DNA of 64,000 nucleotides from Pseudomonas capsici (lineage in GTDB: Bacteria; Pseudomonadota; Gammaproteobacteria; Pseudomonadales; Pseudomonadaceae): positions 62,001 to 126,000 of the forward strand of contig NZ_JAFGZD010000002.1 in assembly GCF_017165765.1 (NCBI RefSeq), written 5' to 3'. This document shows, piece by piece, positions 9,490 to 18,001 of the stretch (position 1 is its first letter; every line of letters starts with the position of its first letter). A program made the translations under genes and the position numbers. The notes under the pieces are model-generated. The model did no database searches. It had not been told where the DNA came from and saw nothing but the letters and a program-made list of their open reading frames with translations.

Positions 9490-9699
9490 TCAGTGTCCGC
9501 GTGGTGGCAGGTCCAGATCACCGGAGAACAGATCATCTTCGGCATCCGGGCTGACCGGAATCGCATGTTCTTCGGATGCCCAGGCTCCCAGGTCGATCAG
9601 TTTGCAACGATCGGAGCAGAACGGACGGGCCGGGCTGGCGGCGCTCCACTCCACCGGGGCGCCACAGGTCGGGCATTGGACGGTCATTGGTTGGCTCAC
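9490..9699 (-). CDS. yacG: DNA gyrase inhibitor YacG, zinc-binding
   Basis: A 69-residue protein with the YacG four-cysteine zinc site: CPTC near residues 9-12 and CSDRC near residues 28-32. In E. coli YacG binds GyrB and inhibits gyrase. The acidic C-terminal half is typical. It overlaps the coaE stop by 4 bases (ATGA) and is the last gene of the pilB-pilC-pilD-coaE-yacG run, an arrangement conserved in pseudomonads. Confidence 0.96.
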   Translation of the reverse strand: MSQPMTVQCPTCGAPVEWSAASPARPFCSDRCKLIDLGAWASEEHAIPVSPDAEDDLFSGDLDLPPRGH

Positions 9700-10319
9700 G
9701 ATTGGCCTCCACGCAAAGTCAGGAAAAAGTGATGCAGCCGCTCGACTTCGCTTTTCAGCCAGGCGGTGTCGCGGTCATTGGTCAGTACATTGTCGGCGTG
9801 GCGCAGGCGCTCTTCGCGCTGTGCCTGAACCTTGAGGATGGCCTGGACCTGCTCCGGGCTGGAGCCGTCGCGCTGCATGGTGCGTTCTATCTGCAGGTTT
9901 TCGGGAGCATCGATCACCAGAACCCGCTGCACCATCTTGTATTGTCCGGATTCGATCAGCAGCGGCGAAACCAGGATCGCGTAAGGCGATTTGGTCTGAG
10001 CCAGATAGCTGACGATTTCCTGGTTGATCAATGGATGCAGCAAGGCTTCCAGCCAGCGTCGTTCTTCCGGGTTCTGGAAAATCCGGGCGCGCAGGGCTCC
10101 ACGATCCAGTTCACCGCTGGCTTGAAGCACCTCGGCGCCGAAGTGTTCGGCAATCCGGGCCAGTGCCGGACGGCCTGGTTCGACCACCCAGCGGGCGACA
10201 TGGTCGGCATCCACGGTATGAATGCCCAGGTCGATAAAACACTGTGCTGCTGCACTTTTACCGCTACCGATGCCGCCAGTCAGGCCAAGAATCCAGGGTT
10301 TGAAAGCAGGGTTGGTCAT
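9696..10319 (-). CDS. coaE: Dephospho-CoA kinase
   Basis: A 207-residue P-loop kinase that phosphorylates the 3'-hydroxyl of dephospho-CoA, the last step of coenzyme A synthesis. The Walker A motif [11 protein letters not shown] starts near residue 12, and [13 protein letters not shown] fits the substrate site of the family. The start is the ATG at 10319, which overlaps the pilD stop (ATGA); the frame extends further upstream but that part lies inside pilD. Confidence 0.97.
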   Translation of the reverse strand: MTNPAFKPWILGLTGGIGSGKSAAAQCFIDLGIHTVDADHVARWVVEPGRPALARIAEHFGAEVLQASGELDRGALRARIFQNPEERRWLEALLHPLINQEIVSYLAQTKSPYAILVSPLLIESGQYKMVQRVLVIDAPENLQIERTMQRDGSSPEQVQAILKVQAQREERLRHADNVLTNDRDTAWLKSEVERLHHFFLTLRGGQS

Positions 10320-11188
10320 TTGAAACCGGCAAACTGCAAATAGGAGTCGGTTATTTGACCACCCCAGAGCAAAGCGATCCACCCCGCGATGGCCAGATAA
10401 GGACCGAAGGGGATCGGCGTTCCCGCTTCGACCTGACGAATGCGCATCAGCATCACGCCCAGTACAGCGCCTACCAGCGACGATAAGAGGATCGTCAACG
10501 GCAGGATCTGCCAGCCACCCCAGGCACCGAGCATGCCGAGCAACTTGAAGTCACCGTAGCCCATGCCTTCCTTGCCGGTCAGCAACTTGAACAGCCAGAA
10601 CACCGACCATAGCGCCAGATAACCGGCCACGGCTCCCCAGATGGCATCGCTGAGGGATGTGAACAGGCCGAAGGCATTGACGATAAGCCCCAGCCACAAC
10701 AGGGGCAGGACCAGAGAGTCCGGCAGTAACTGGTGATCGGCATCGATCAGGCTCATGGCCAGCAAGCCCCAGCTCAGCACCAGTATCGCTGCAGCCTGCC
10801 AGCCAAAACCGAAGTGCCAGGCGATATAGCCTGACAAGATCCCGCAGGTCAGCTCGACCAGCGGGTAGCGTTTGCTGATCGGCGTCTTGCAGTTAGAGCA
10901 TTTACCACCCAAGGCCAGATAACTGATGACCGGAATGTTTTCCCAGGCGCGAATCCGGTGGTTGCACTGTGGGCAACTGGAATGCGGAAGGATCAGGTTG
11001 AAAGTGTCCGGCTTTGGTTCGGCGGGCAGGCCAAGCACTTCACGGGCCTGGATTTTCCAGTCCTGTTCCATCATCTTCGGCAGTCGATAGACGACGACGT
11101 TAAGAAAACTGCCCACCAACAGGCCTAGAACAAAAGTGGAAATAACGAAGGCCAGCACAGAGCTGGCCAGGAAATCGATGAGGAGCAT
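10316..11188 (-). CDS. pilD: Prepilin peptidase / N-methyltransferase PilD
   Basis: A 290-residue inner-membrane aspartyl protease that cleaves and N-methylates type IV prepilins and type II pseudopilins. Seen: the cytoplasmic four-Cys zinc site (CPQC and CSNC) in the first third, and the two catalytic aspartates, one in [12 protein letters not shown] and one in the GxGD motif [11 protein letters not shown]. The start MLLIDF at 11188 is one base from the pilC stop. An upstream start is possible but would overlap pilC. Its product should process PilA encoded at 14334. Confidence 0.97.
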   Translation of the reverse strand: MLLIDFLASSVLAFVISTFVLGLLVGSFLNVVVYRLPKMMEQDWKIQAREVLGLPAEPKPDTFNLILPHSSCPQCNHRIRAWENIPVISYLALGGKCSNCKTPISKRYPLVELTCGILSGYIAWHFGFGWQAAAILVLSWGLLAMSLIDADHQLLPDSLVLPLLWLGLIVNAFGLFTSLSDAIWGAVAGYLALWSVFWLFKLLTGKEGMGYGDFKLLGMLGAWGGWQILPLTILLSSLVGAVLGVMLMRIRQVEAGTPIPFGPYLAIAGWIALLWGGQITDSYLQFAGFK

Positions 11189-11189
11189 A

Positions 11190-12407
11190 TCAGACGACGT
11201 TTCCGAGCTTGAAAATGGGCAAGTACATGGCAAGCACCAGGCCACCGACGATAACGCCGAGTACTGCCATGATCATCGGCTCCATGAGACTGGTCAGACT
11301 GTCGACCATATTATCGACTTCGTCTTCGTAGTAAGTCGCAACCTTGTCGAGCATGGAGTCCAGAGCACCGGACTCCTCACCAATCGCAGTCATTTGAATG
11401 GCCAGACTCGGGAAAACGCTCACTGAACGCATGGAGAAGTTCAGTTGCATACCTGTGGAAACGTCTTGCTTGATCTTGTTGACCGCATTCTTGAACACCA
11501 CATTGCCGGTTGCACCTGCTACCGAGTCCAGTGCTTCTACCAGTGGTACGCCGGCGGCAAAAGTCGTGGCAAGGGTTCGCGCATAGCGGGCAACTGAAGA
11601 TTTATAAATCAGTGGGCCTATGATCGGGACTTTCAACAGAAATCTATCGATGCTGTCACGGAATTTCTGAGACTGTTTATAGGCTCGTTTGAACATGAAG
11701 AAGCCCGCAATAAACAGACCGATAATGGCCAGCCACAGTTGCTGCACGATTTCTGAAAGTCCGATGACCATCAAGGTAAAGGCGGGAAGGTCTGCTCCGA
11801 AGCTTGCAAATACTGTCTGAAATTGCGGTACGACCTTGATAAGCAAAATGCCCGAAACAATCACCGCTACAACCATGACTGCAATGGGGTAGGTCATGGC
11901 CTTCTTGATCTTGGACTTGAGTGCCTCGGTCTTTTCCTTATAGGTGGCAACCCGATCCAGGAGACTTTCAAGCGCACCCGCCTGCTCGCCGGCATCCACC
12001 AAGTTGCAGTAAAGGTCGTCAAAGTACTCAGGCTTTTGCCGCAGGGCCGTTGCCAGGCTGTTACCCGCCGATACTTCCTGCTTCAGAAAATCCACCAGCG
12101 CACGCATGTTCGGGTTTTCGGCACCCTCGCTGATGATGTCGAAGGACTGCAGCAGCGGTACCCCCGCTTTCATCATCGTTGCCATCTGTCTTGAGAAAAA
12201 GGCGATATCCAGCGGCTTGATCTTCTTGCCCTTGCCGAATATGGAGACGGACTTTTTACGCACCTTGGTGGGGTTGATGCCTTGCTTGCGCAACTGGGCC
12301 TTGATGAGTGCCGGGTTATGGCCGCTCAACTCGCCACTCATTTTCGAGCCTTTCTTGTCCAGGCCTTCCCAAGTGTAAACAGTGACTTTGACTGCTTTGC
12401 TAGCCAT
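11190..12407 (-). CDS. pilC: Type IV pilus inner-membrane platform protein PilC
   Basis: A 405-residue member of the GspF/PilC family. It has two repeated cytoplasmic helical domains, each followed by membrane helices, with family motifs FSRQMATMMKAGVPLLQ and YARTLATTFAAGVPLVEAL. PilC links the PilB motor to the growing pilus at the inner membrane. It starts 2 bases after pilB ends and runs to within one base of pilD, so translation is likely coupled. Confidence 0.97.
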   Translation of the reverse strand: MASKAVKVTVYTWEGLDKKGSKMSGELSGHNPALIKAQLRKQGINPTKVRKKSVSIFGKGKKIKPLDIAFFSRQMATMMKAGVPLLQSFDIISEGAENPNMRALVDFLKQEVSAGNSLATALRQKPEYFDDLYCNLVDAGEQAGALESLLDRVATYKEKTEALKSKIKKAMTYPIAVMVVAVIVSGILLIKVVPQFQTVFASFGADLPAFTLMVIGLSEIVQQLWLAIIGLFIAGFFMFKRAYKQSQKFRDSIDRFLLKVPIIGPLIYKSSVARYARTLATTFAAGVPLVEALDSVAGATGNVVFKNAVNKIKQDVSTGMQLNFSMRSVSVFPSLAIQMTAIGEESGALDSMLDKVATYYEDEVDNMVDSLTSLMEPMIMAVLGVIVGGLVLAMYLPIFKLGNVV

Positions 12408-12409
12408 GT

Positions 12410-14107
12410 TTAATCCTTGGTCACGCGGTTGACTTCTTCAAGGCTGGTGATGCCTTGCATTGCCTTGTGCAAGCCTGAGGTGCGCAGGTCATTGAAACCG
12501 TCCTTGCGCATCTGTTTTGAAATTTCCAGTGAGTTGCCTTCTTCCATGATGATGCGTTCCAGCTCCGGGGTTTTCTTGACCACTTCGTAAATACCGACCC
12601 GGCCTCTATAGCCACCGTTACAGTGATCGCAGCCGACAGGGCCGTAAATCTTGAACTTGCCGATTTCAGACTCGGGGAAACCTTCCTTGAGCAGGGTTTC
12701 CCGCGGAATGTCGAGTTCTTTCTTGCAATGCGGGCAAAGCTTGCGGGCCAGACGCTGGGCAATGATCAGGTTGATGGCCGTGGCAATGTTAAAGGCCGCG
12801 ACGCCCATATGATGCAGACGAGTCAGGGTTTCCGCCGCACTGTTGGTGTGCAATGTGGACATCACCATATGGCCGGTCTGTGAAGCCTTGATCGCAATCT
12901 CGGCGGTTTCCAGGTCGCGGATCTCACCGACCATGATCACGTCCGGGTCCTGACGCAGGAATGCCCGCAGTGCCTGGGAGAAGTCCATGCCCTGGCGCGG
13001 GTTGACGTTGACCTGATTGATACCTTCCAGGTTGATTTCCACCGGGTCTTCGGCGGTGGAAATATTGATATCCACGGTATTGAGGATATTCAGGCCGGTA
13101 TAGAGCGAAACGGTTTTACCCGAGCCGGTGGGGCCGGTGACCAGAATCATGCCTTGTGGTTGCTTCAAGGCTTCCAGATACAGGGCCTTCTGTTCCGGCT
13201 CATAGCCCAACGCATCGATCCCCATCTGCGCACTGGTGGGGTCCAGAATCCGCATCACGATCTTCTCGCCCCACAGCGTCGGCAGGGTGTTCATACGAAA
13301 ATCGATGGCTTTGCTTTTGGACACTCGCAGTTTTACCCGGCCGTCCTGCGGCTTGCGCCGTTCCGAGATATCCAGGCTGGCCATGACTTTCAGGCGTGCA
13401 GCAATCCGGCTTGCCAAGTGGATAGGAGGTCTGGCGGCTTCATGCAGGATGCCGTCGGTACGAAAGCGCACGCGAAAGACTTTTTCATAGGGCTCGAAGT
13501 GCAAGTCCGAAGAGCCCATACGGATGGCATCCATCAGCATCTTGTTGACGAAGCGTACGACTGGCGCATCGTCGGCGTCATCCTTTCCGGAAATCGATGT
13601 TTCTTTTACGTTATCGGCCTGTTCTATATCTAGGCCCAGATCGACATCGGCCATTTCCCCCAAGCCCATGCCGGTGTCGAACAGTTTTTCGATGGCATCG
13701 CTGAGCTTGTCGTCCTCAACCAGAATCGCTTCGGTATTCAGGCCGGTGCTGAACTGGATATCGGTAACGGCCTGGTGGTTGGTGGGGTCCGATACGCCCA
13801 CGAATAGCTTGTTGCCACGCCGCCACAAAGGCAGGGCATGATGCTGACGCACCAGCTTTTCGCTGACCAGTCCCTTGGGCTGGCTTTCTTTATCCAGGCA
13901 GTTGAGGTCAAGGAAGGGGACGCCGAATTGATCGGATGCCAGCTCCGCCAGTACCAGACTTTTGACCAGCTTGTTCTGGACCAGATAGCTGACCAGCGAG
14001 ATCTTGTCGCGTCGTGCCTGTTGATAAGCCTGCTGCGCAGTTTTTTCGGTGAGAAGCTCGGCTTCGACCAATTGCTTGGCCAGACCGGTAAGGACGACAT
14101 CAGACAT
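12410..14107 (-). CDS. pilB: Type IV pilus assembly ATPase PilB
   Basis: A 565-residue hexameric ATPase that powers pilus extension, matching the usual PilB length. It has an N-terminal GspE/MshEN domain, Walker A GPTGSGKT, an Asp box, Walker B in DPDVIMVGEIRD, a His box, and a zinc-binding tetracysteine (CPHC then CDHC) near the C terminus. Start MSDVVL at 14107 is chosen because it fits PilB homologues and has a GGTGG-like site upstream; the frame extends upstream without family similarity. First gene of the leftward pilus operon, divergent from pilA. Confidence 0.97.
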   Translation of the reverse strand: MSDVVLTGLAKQLVEAELLTEKTAQQAYQQARRDKISLVSYLVQNKLVKSLVLAELASDQFGVPFLDLNCLDKESQPKGLVSEKLVRQHHALPLWRRGNKLFVGVSDPTNHQAVTDIQFSTGLNTEAILVEDDKLSDAIEKLFDTGMGLGEMADVDLGLDIEQADNVKETSISGKDDADDAPVVRFVNKMLMDAIRMGSSDLHFEPYEKVFRVRFRTDGILHEAARPPIHLASRIAARLKVMASLDISERRKPQDGRVKLRVSKSKAIDFRMNTLPTLWGEKIVMRILDPTSAQMGIDALGYEPEQKALYLEALKQPQGMILVTGPTGSGKTVSLYTGLNILNTVDINISTAEDPVEINLEGINQVNVNPRQGMDFSQALRAFLRQDPDVIMVGEIRDLETAEIAIKASQTGHMVMSTLHTNSAAETLTRLHHMGVAAFNIATAINLIIAQRLARKLCPHCKKELDIPRETLLKEGFPESEIGKFKIYGPVGCDHCNGGYRGRVGIYEVVKKTPELERIIMEEGNSLEISKQMRKDGFNDLRTSGLHKAMQGITSLEEVNRVTKD

Positions 14108-14270
14108 AAAGCCACCAGACACAGACAGTGTGAGGTTTATAGCGCAGTCGGGCTTTGCTGCCAAATGGCTGTGCGGGATGTGACGAAAATTGTCAGTTTC
14201 TGATGATTTCGGTGGGCGCGAAGAGCACTTATGCTTGGTCTTGGTCAATCAATTGCGCGGTATCTGAATT

Positions 14271-14286
14271 TGGCATGGCCTGTGCT
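14271..14286 (+). promoter_or_regulatory. RpoN (sigma-54) promoter of pilA
   Basis: TGGCATGGCCTGTGCT has GG and GC exactly 10 bases apart and fits the -24/-12 consensus TGGCAC-N5-TTGCA in most positions. It lies 48 bases before the pilA start. Pilin genes of Pseudomonas are known to be RpoN- and PilR-dependent; a PilR site was not assigned. Confidence 0.85.
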
Positions 14287-14333
14287 TTTGTTCCTGCAAG
14301 GCACCACCTCATTGACGCCTTGGAGATGTATCC

Positions 14334-14723
14334 ATGCAAACACAAAAAGGTTTTACGTTGATCGAGCTGATGATCGTGGTTGCGATCATCGGTATTCTGG
14401 CAGCGGTAGCCATTCCGTCCTATCAAAATTACACCTTGCGCGCGCAGGCCTCTGCTCTGCTCGCAGGCTTGGATTCCGCCAAATTGGCGGTAGCAGAGAA
14501 CTGGTCTAATGGATCTGCAGCTGCTGATCTTTGCGGTACGGGCGCTAGTGCGATCAGTGGATGTTCAGGTAGTGGTGTTTTGACTGCTTCACGTACAAAC
14601 CCAGCTGTTACAGTTCGTCTGCAGCCGACCCCGCCAGCAACTACAACAGTTGGTGGAGCTGTTACTTGGTCATGTACTGTTACACCAGCAAACGCAGCTC
14701 CTAGCGGATGCCAAGGCTCGTAA
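14334..14723 (+). CDS. pilA: Type IV major pilin PilA
   Basis: A 129-residue prepilin. The leader MQTQKG is cut before Phe by PilD, leaving [20 protein letters not shown], with Glu5 of the mature protein conserved. The mature pilin of about 123 residues is short. It has four cysteines after the N-terminal helix, two in [11 protein letters not shown] and two in [13 protein letters not shown], so two disulfide loops are likely. The last residue is Ser, as in group I pilins that carry an O-antigen unit on their C-terminal Ser. The following gene encodes a ligase of the right family. A ribosome binding site (TTGGAGATGT) precedes the start. Confidence 0.97.
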   Translation: MQTQKGFTLIELMIVVAIIGILAAVAIPSYQNYTLRAQASALLAGLDSAKLAVAENWSNGSAAADLCGTGASAISGCSGSGVLTASRTNPAVTVRLQPTPPATTTVGGAVTWSCTVTPANAAPSGCQGS

Positions 14724-14734
14724 TAGCTTGAAAG

Positions 14735-14757
14735 AAAGGCGCTTCGGCGCCTTTTTT
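14735..14757 (+). terminator. Terminator after pilA
   Basis: AAAGGCGC (14735-14742), a TTCG tetraloop, GCGCCTTT (14747-14754) and more T make a textbook terminator 11 bases after the pilA stop. It should limit transcription into the glycosyltransferase gene, giving much pilin and little enzyme. Confidence 0.92.
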
Positions 14758-14782
14758 GATGTCGGAGGTCTGGAGTCTCCAA

Positions 14783-16198
14783 GTGTTATCTACAGCAAAA
14801 AAACATATTTTTTTCTTCTGCTGCTGTATCACTCTTTTTATCTGTGCGGGCACCTTCGAGTTCTCCGGTCACAACTTCCAGAGACTGGCACAGTTTGTTA
14901 TTGGCACCCTCTCTGTATTGGCTCTCTGTCTATATTCGACCAAGGGCCTGAATGTCAGTGTGTTTCAACCGGGCATCAAGGCTGTTTTTTCATGTGTGTT
15001 GCTGGGCGGAATCATTTCCAGTCTGACAGCCCATCAGCCTCTTTGGGCATTGATCGAGTTATCGGTCTTGTTGTTGTGTTGCGCCATCGCCAGTGCATTT
15101 GCCCAGCAGCGAAGAATTCACGGCGCTCGGCTTGATCGGTTTTTCATTGGCTTCGTTGTCTTCATCTGCGCTGTCAAAATACTTCAGTTTCTTTCTGCAA
15201 CTGCTGCAGCCTTCCTGAGTTTTCCCCCCGCGCTGGATACCGATCTGCTGCTGGAAGGTTTTTCCAACAAGCGTTTCTATGGTCAGTTTCAAACCTTCAC
15301 CTTGCCGTTGCTTGCATTGCCCCTGCTGCTGGTTTCTGCGCGGCGCTCTATCAAGGTTTCGATCTTTATCCTGCTGAGTCTCTGGTGGATGATCGCCGTG
15401 ACCGGCGGTACGAGAGGTACATGGCTGGGGATGGGGGCTGCTGTGGCCGTAGCTTCCTGTCTCGGAGGCACTGGACGCTATTGGGCTGGCTGGCAACTGG
15501 CAGCCGCCTCAGTGGGCATATTGCTGTTTCTTCTTCTTTTCAGTCTTGTACCGGCCTGGATGGGCATTGACGTCGTCAATTTTGCAGGTGAACGGCTGAA
15601 TACTTCGCTGTCTGCCCGTGAGCTGCTGTGGCAGCAGGCATGGACCATGATCCAGGAGCATCCGCTGCTGGGGTTTGGTCCGATGCATTTTGCCGATATC
15701 TGGAATCCGTATGGCGCTCATCCGCATCAGGCGATTCTGCAATGGGCAAGCGAGTGGGGAATACCTTCCACATTGTGCGTGGCCGGTCTTGCTCTGTATG
15801 GGCTTGTGGTGACCGCTCTCTTGTTGCGCAATAGAGCCCACTCTCGGGAGCCTGTCGATTTGCTAAGGCTTTGCCTGTTCGCAAGTCTTGTTGGGGCACT
15901 GACACAGGCCATGGTCGATGGCGTCATTGTCATGCCGTATTCGCAATTATGGCTGGCAATCATTGTTGGCTGGTTATTGGCCTTGCATGAATGGCAGATC
16001 ACACCGGTTTCGCGCAGCCTGATTCTTGATCGTTTATGGATAGCCTGTCTCGTTCTGGCGGCGGGCCTGATTTTCTATACGATCATTCGCGATTTCCCCG
16101 ACCTGGAGAATCTTCAGCAGCAGTCCGGGCAGAGTTTTGGAGGTCCTTCTCTGCCTCGTTTCTGGCTGCAGGGGATTATCGCGCATCCTCCCGAATGA
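14783..16198 (+). CDS. tfpO: O-antigen-ligase-family pilin glycosyltransferase (TfpO-like)
   Basis: A polytopic membrane protein of about 471 residues with ten or more hydrophobic helices and the Wzy_C/WaaL signature in a large periplasmic loop: TGGTRGTWLG, then HPLLGFGPMHF and HPHQAILQWASEWG. In P. aeruginosa group I strains TfpO lies directly downstream of pilA and links an O-antigen repeat to the C-terminal Ser of pilin; position, family and the Ser-ended pilin all agree here. I prefer GTG 14783, which has GGAG 7 bases upstream, over ATG 14759, which lies in the tail of the pilA terminator and lacks a ribosome binding site. It could instead serve another glycan, but the context argues for pilin. 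Confidence 0.85.
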   Translation: MLSTAKKHIFFFCCCITLFICAGTFEFSGHNFQRLAQFVIGTLSVLALCLYSTKGLNVSVFQPGIKAVFSCVLLGGIISSLTAHQPLWALIELSVLLLCCAIASAFAQQRRIHGARLDRFFIGFVVFICAVKILQFLSATAAAFLSFPPALDTDLLLEGFSNKRFYGQFQTFTLPLLALPLLLVSARRSIKVSIFILLSLWWMIAVTGGTRGTWLGMGAAVAVASCLGGTGRYWAGWQLAAASVGILLFLLLFSLVPAWMGIDVVNFAGERLNTSLSARELLWQQAWTMIQEHPLLGFGPMHFADIWNPYGAHPHQAILQWASEWGIPSTLCVAGLALYGLVVTALLLRNRAHSREPVDLLRLCLFASLVGALTQAMVDGVIVMPYSQLWLAIIVGWLLALHEWQITPVSRSLILDRLWIACLVLAAGLIFYTIIRDFPDLENLQQQSGQSFGGPSLPRFWLQGIIAHPPE

Positions 16199-16279
16199 AT
16201 TCGGTAAGGGCGAATCCATTCGCGAGACTGCATTTCACGCTGCCGGATGTATTCGCCCTTCACGAATAAATTAATTCGC

Positions 16280-16828
16280 TTATTCCCTCACCACCCCATC
16301 AACCCGCGGTTGCTTGCGAAACCGGCGCTTGACCACAATCACCACGACCAGCACCAACAGCGTCAGCACGCCGAAGAAGATCGCGTTGAAGATCGGAAAC
16401 GGTTCGTCACGGCTGGTGGTGGGCTGGATTTCGGTGATGTTGGGGAACATCGACAGTAGCTGGATGCGCCAGCCGTAGTAGCGGATCAGCGCCAGTTGCT
16501 GGGAGTCGCGTGAGTAGCCCTGGGCCTTGGCCTGGATGTCCGCCGAGTCGAATTTGAAGTACCACGGGAAGCTCCAGCCGGTGTCTTCGTTGCGGTAGAC
16601 CACGACCTTCTTGGTGTCCGGCTCTTCGGTGTTGATGAAGTAGACATCCCGGGTCGGGCCATCGGCCACGTTGTCGGCATTGATCACGCCGTCCGCATCC
16701 ATTCTTTTGACTTCCACGCCCGTGACCATCACGACATCATGGCGCGGCAAGATGTAGTGGAGGCTCAGTGCGCTGATCCCCAATAAAACGAAAACCACCA
16801 GCCAAATCGACCGTTTGAGCCACTTCAT
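16280..16828 (-). CDS. DUF1523 family membrane protein
   Basis: A 182-residue protein with one N-terminal helix (KRSIWLVVFVLLGISAL), a periplasmic domain of about 120 residues containing VYFINTEEPDTKKVVVYRNED and WSFPWYFKFDSADIQAKA, and a C-terminal helix followed by a basic tail. These features match DUF1523, whose function is unknown. The start MKWLKR at 16828 is chosen because it begins right before the first helix and has a GGGGGA site upstream. It is divergent from the Ter locus across 122 AT-rich bases and may share its control region. Confidence 0.85.
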   Translation of the reverse strand: MKWLKRSIWLVVFVLLGISALSLHYILPRHDVVMVTGVEVKRMDADGVINADNVADGPTRDVYFINTEEPDTKKVVVYRNEDTGWSFPWYFKFDSADIQAKAQGYSRDSQQLALIRYYGWRIQLLSMFPNITEIQPTTSRDEPFPIFNAIFFGVLTLLVLVVVIVVKRRFRKQPRVDGVVRE

Positions 16829-16950
16829 GTCATTGTCCCCCAGTGAAAAATGGCGTGACTTTGCCTTAATCCGAACATTTTGAAGCAAAACAGTTATTAC
16901 AAAATTCGACAAAGATGCTTAGAAAGCTGCTTTGTTTTCTGGAGACTCAC

Positions 16951-17949
16951 ATGATTTGGTTCCTTGAAGGCCAGTCCAGCCAGCGCGAAGTCATCATGGG
17001 CGCGCGTCATGCCTTGCCGAAAACGGTACGGATTATCGCCTCCCATCGTCAGGATCGCCCTGAAATTACCGGGCAGGCCGACGTTGCCTTGCAGGAGCCG
17101 CGCAACAATGCAGAGCGCATCGACTGGGTCATCCAGACGGCCCGGGAGCTGGGCGTCAAAGTCATTATCGCGGGGCGTGTCGGCAGCTTTTATGAGGCGC
17201 ATCGCGAGCGTTTCGTGGCCGAGGGTTTTGATCTGGTCACCGGCGGCACCAGTCTGCAGACCTTTCTCAATGTAGACGACAAGAGCCTTTTCACTGCCGC
17301 CGCCGAGCAGGCCGGCCTGGCCTGCATACCGGGAATCAGCGCACACAATGCCGAAGAATTGCAGGCGGCCTATGAAACCCTGTCCCGCACAGGCGAGGTC
17401 TGCATCAAGCCGACCGTTGGCATCTTTGGCCATGGTTTCTGGCGCTTCAAGGCCGGTGTCGATGACTTCCGCTGTTTCGCCAACCCCGATGCCCGGGAAA
17501 CCAGTTTCGAGGCTTACATCAATGCCTATCGCCAGTCGGATGACAGGCCGCCGATGTTGCTCATGCCGTATATGCCGGGCAGCGAATGTTCGGTGGATAT
17601 GGTCTGTGAGCAGGGCAAGGTCGTGGCGTCTGTCGGTCGACGCAAGCAGGGGATGAACCAGACCTTCGAGCGCGACAGCGAGGCGGTTCGGCTGGCGGTA
17701 CAGGCGGCCGAGCATTTCGGCTGCGATGGTTTGATCAACGTCCAGACCCGCGACGATGCCAGCGGCAAGCCGCACTTGCTGGAAATCAATCCGCGCTATT
17801 CGGGCGGCATTGGCTACACACGAGAAACCGGTATCAACCTGCCGGGCATTTTCGCGACCCGGCGGCTTGGGCTGAAAGAACCGGAAACACATTGGCGGGA
17901 TAATATCCGGGTCAAGGCCATTACCGTGGCTGTACTGGCTACGGTTTGA
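16951..17949 (+). CDS. ATP-grasp enzyme of the Ter locus
   Basis: A 332-residue ATP-grasp fold protein. Seen: the ATP-binding segment GEVCIKPTVGIFGHGFWRF in the middle, MPYMPGSECSVDMVCEQG, and the metal-binding end LLEINPRYSGGIGY. This is the ATP-grasp type found in Ter-associated biosynthetic operons; such enzymes join a carboxylate to an amine or similar group through an acylphosphate. The substrate is unknown. ATG 16951 has GGAG 6 bases upstream; the earlier in-frame ATG at 16915 lacks one. First gene of the rightward operon, 52 bases before the next. Confidence 0.9.
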   Translation: MIWFLEGQSSQREVIMGARHALPKTVRIIASHRQDRPEITGQADVALQEPRNNAERIDWVIQTARELGVKVIIAGRVGSFYEAHRERFVAEGFDLVTGGTSLQTFLNVDDKSLFTAAAEQAGLACIPGISAHNAEELQAAYETLSRTGEVCIKPTVGIFGHGFWRFKAGVDDFRCFANPDARETSFEAYINAYRQSDDRPPMLLMPYMPGSECSVDMVCEQGKVVASVGRRKQGMNQTFERDSEAVRLAVQAAEHFGCDGLINVQTRDDASGKPHLLEINPRYSGGIGYTRETGINLPGIFATRRLGLKEPETHWRDNIRVKAITVAVLATV

Positions 17950-18001
17950 TCGGGATAATAGTTTTTTGCTATTGCCTTGCTCTTGTCAGGGAGGATTGGG
18001 C

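Noticed and set aside
14108..14270. PilR-binding sites upstream of the pilA promoter
   Set aside because: TTGTC-like sequences exist near 14185, but the consensus is too loose to call by eye.
16199..16279. Inverted repeat AAGGGCGAAT/ATTCGCCCTT as a terminator between tfpO and the DUF1523 gene
   Set aside because: The 10-bp arms are 35 bases apart with no T tract; it may be a worn REP element but not a clear terminator.
16829..16950. Promoter for the Ter operon
   Set aside because: AT-rich with several TTGAA and TTATTA words, but no pair with proper spacing that stands out.
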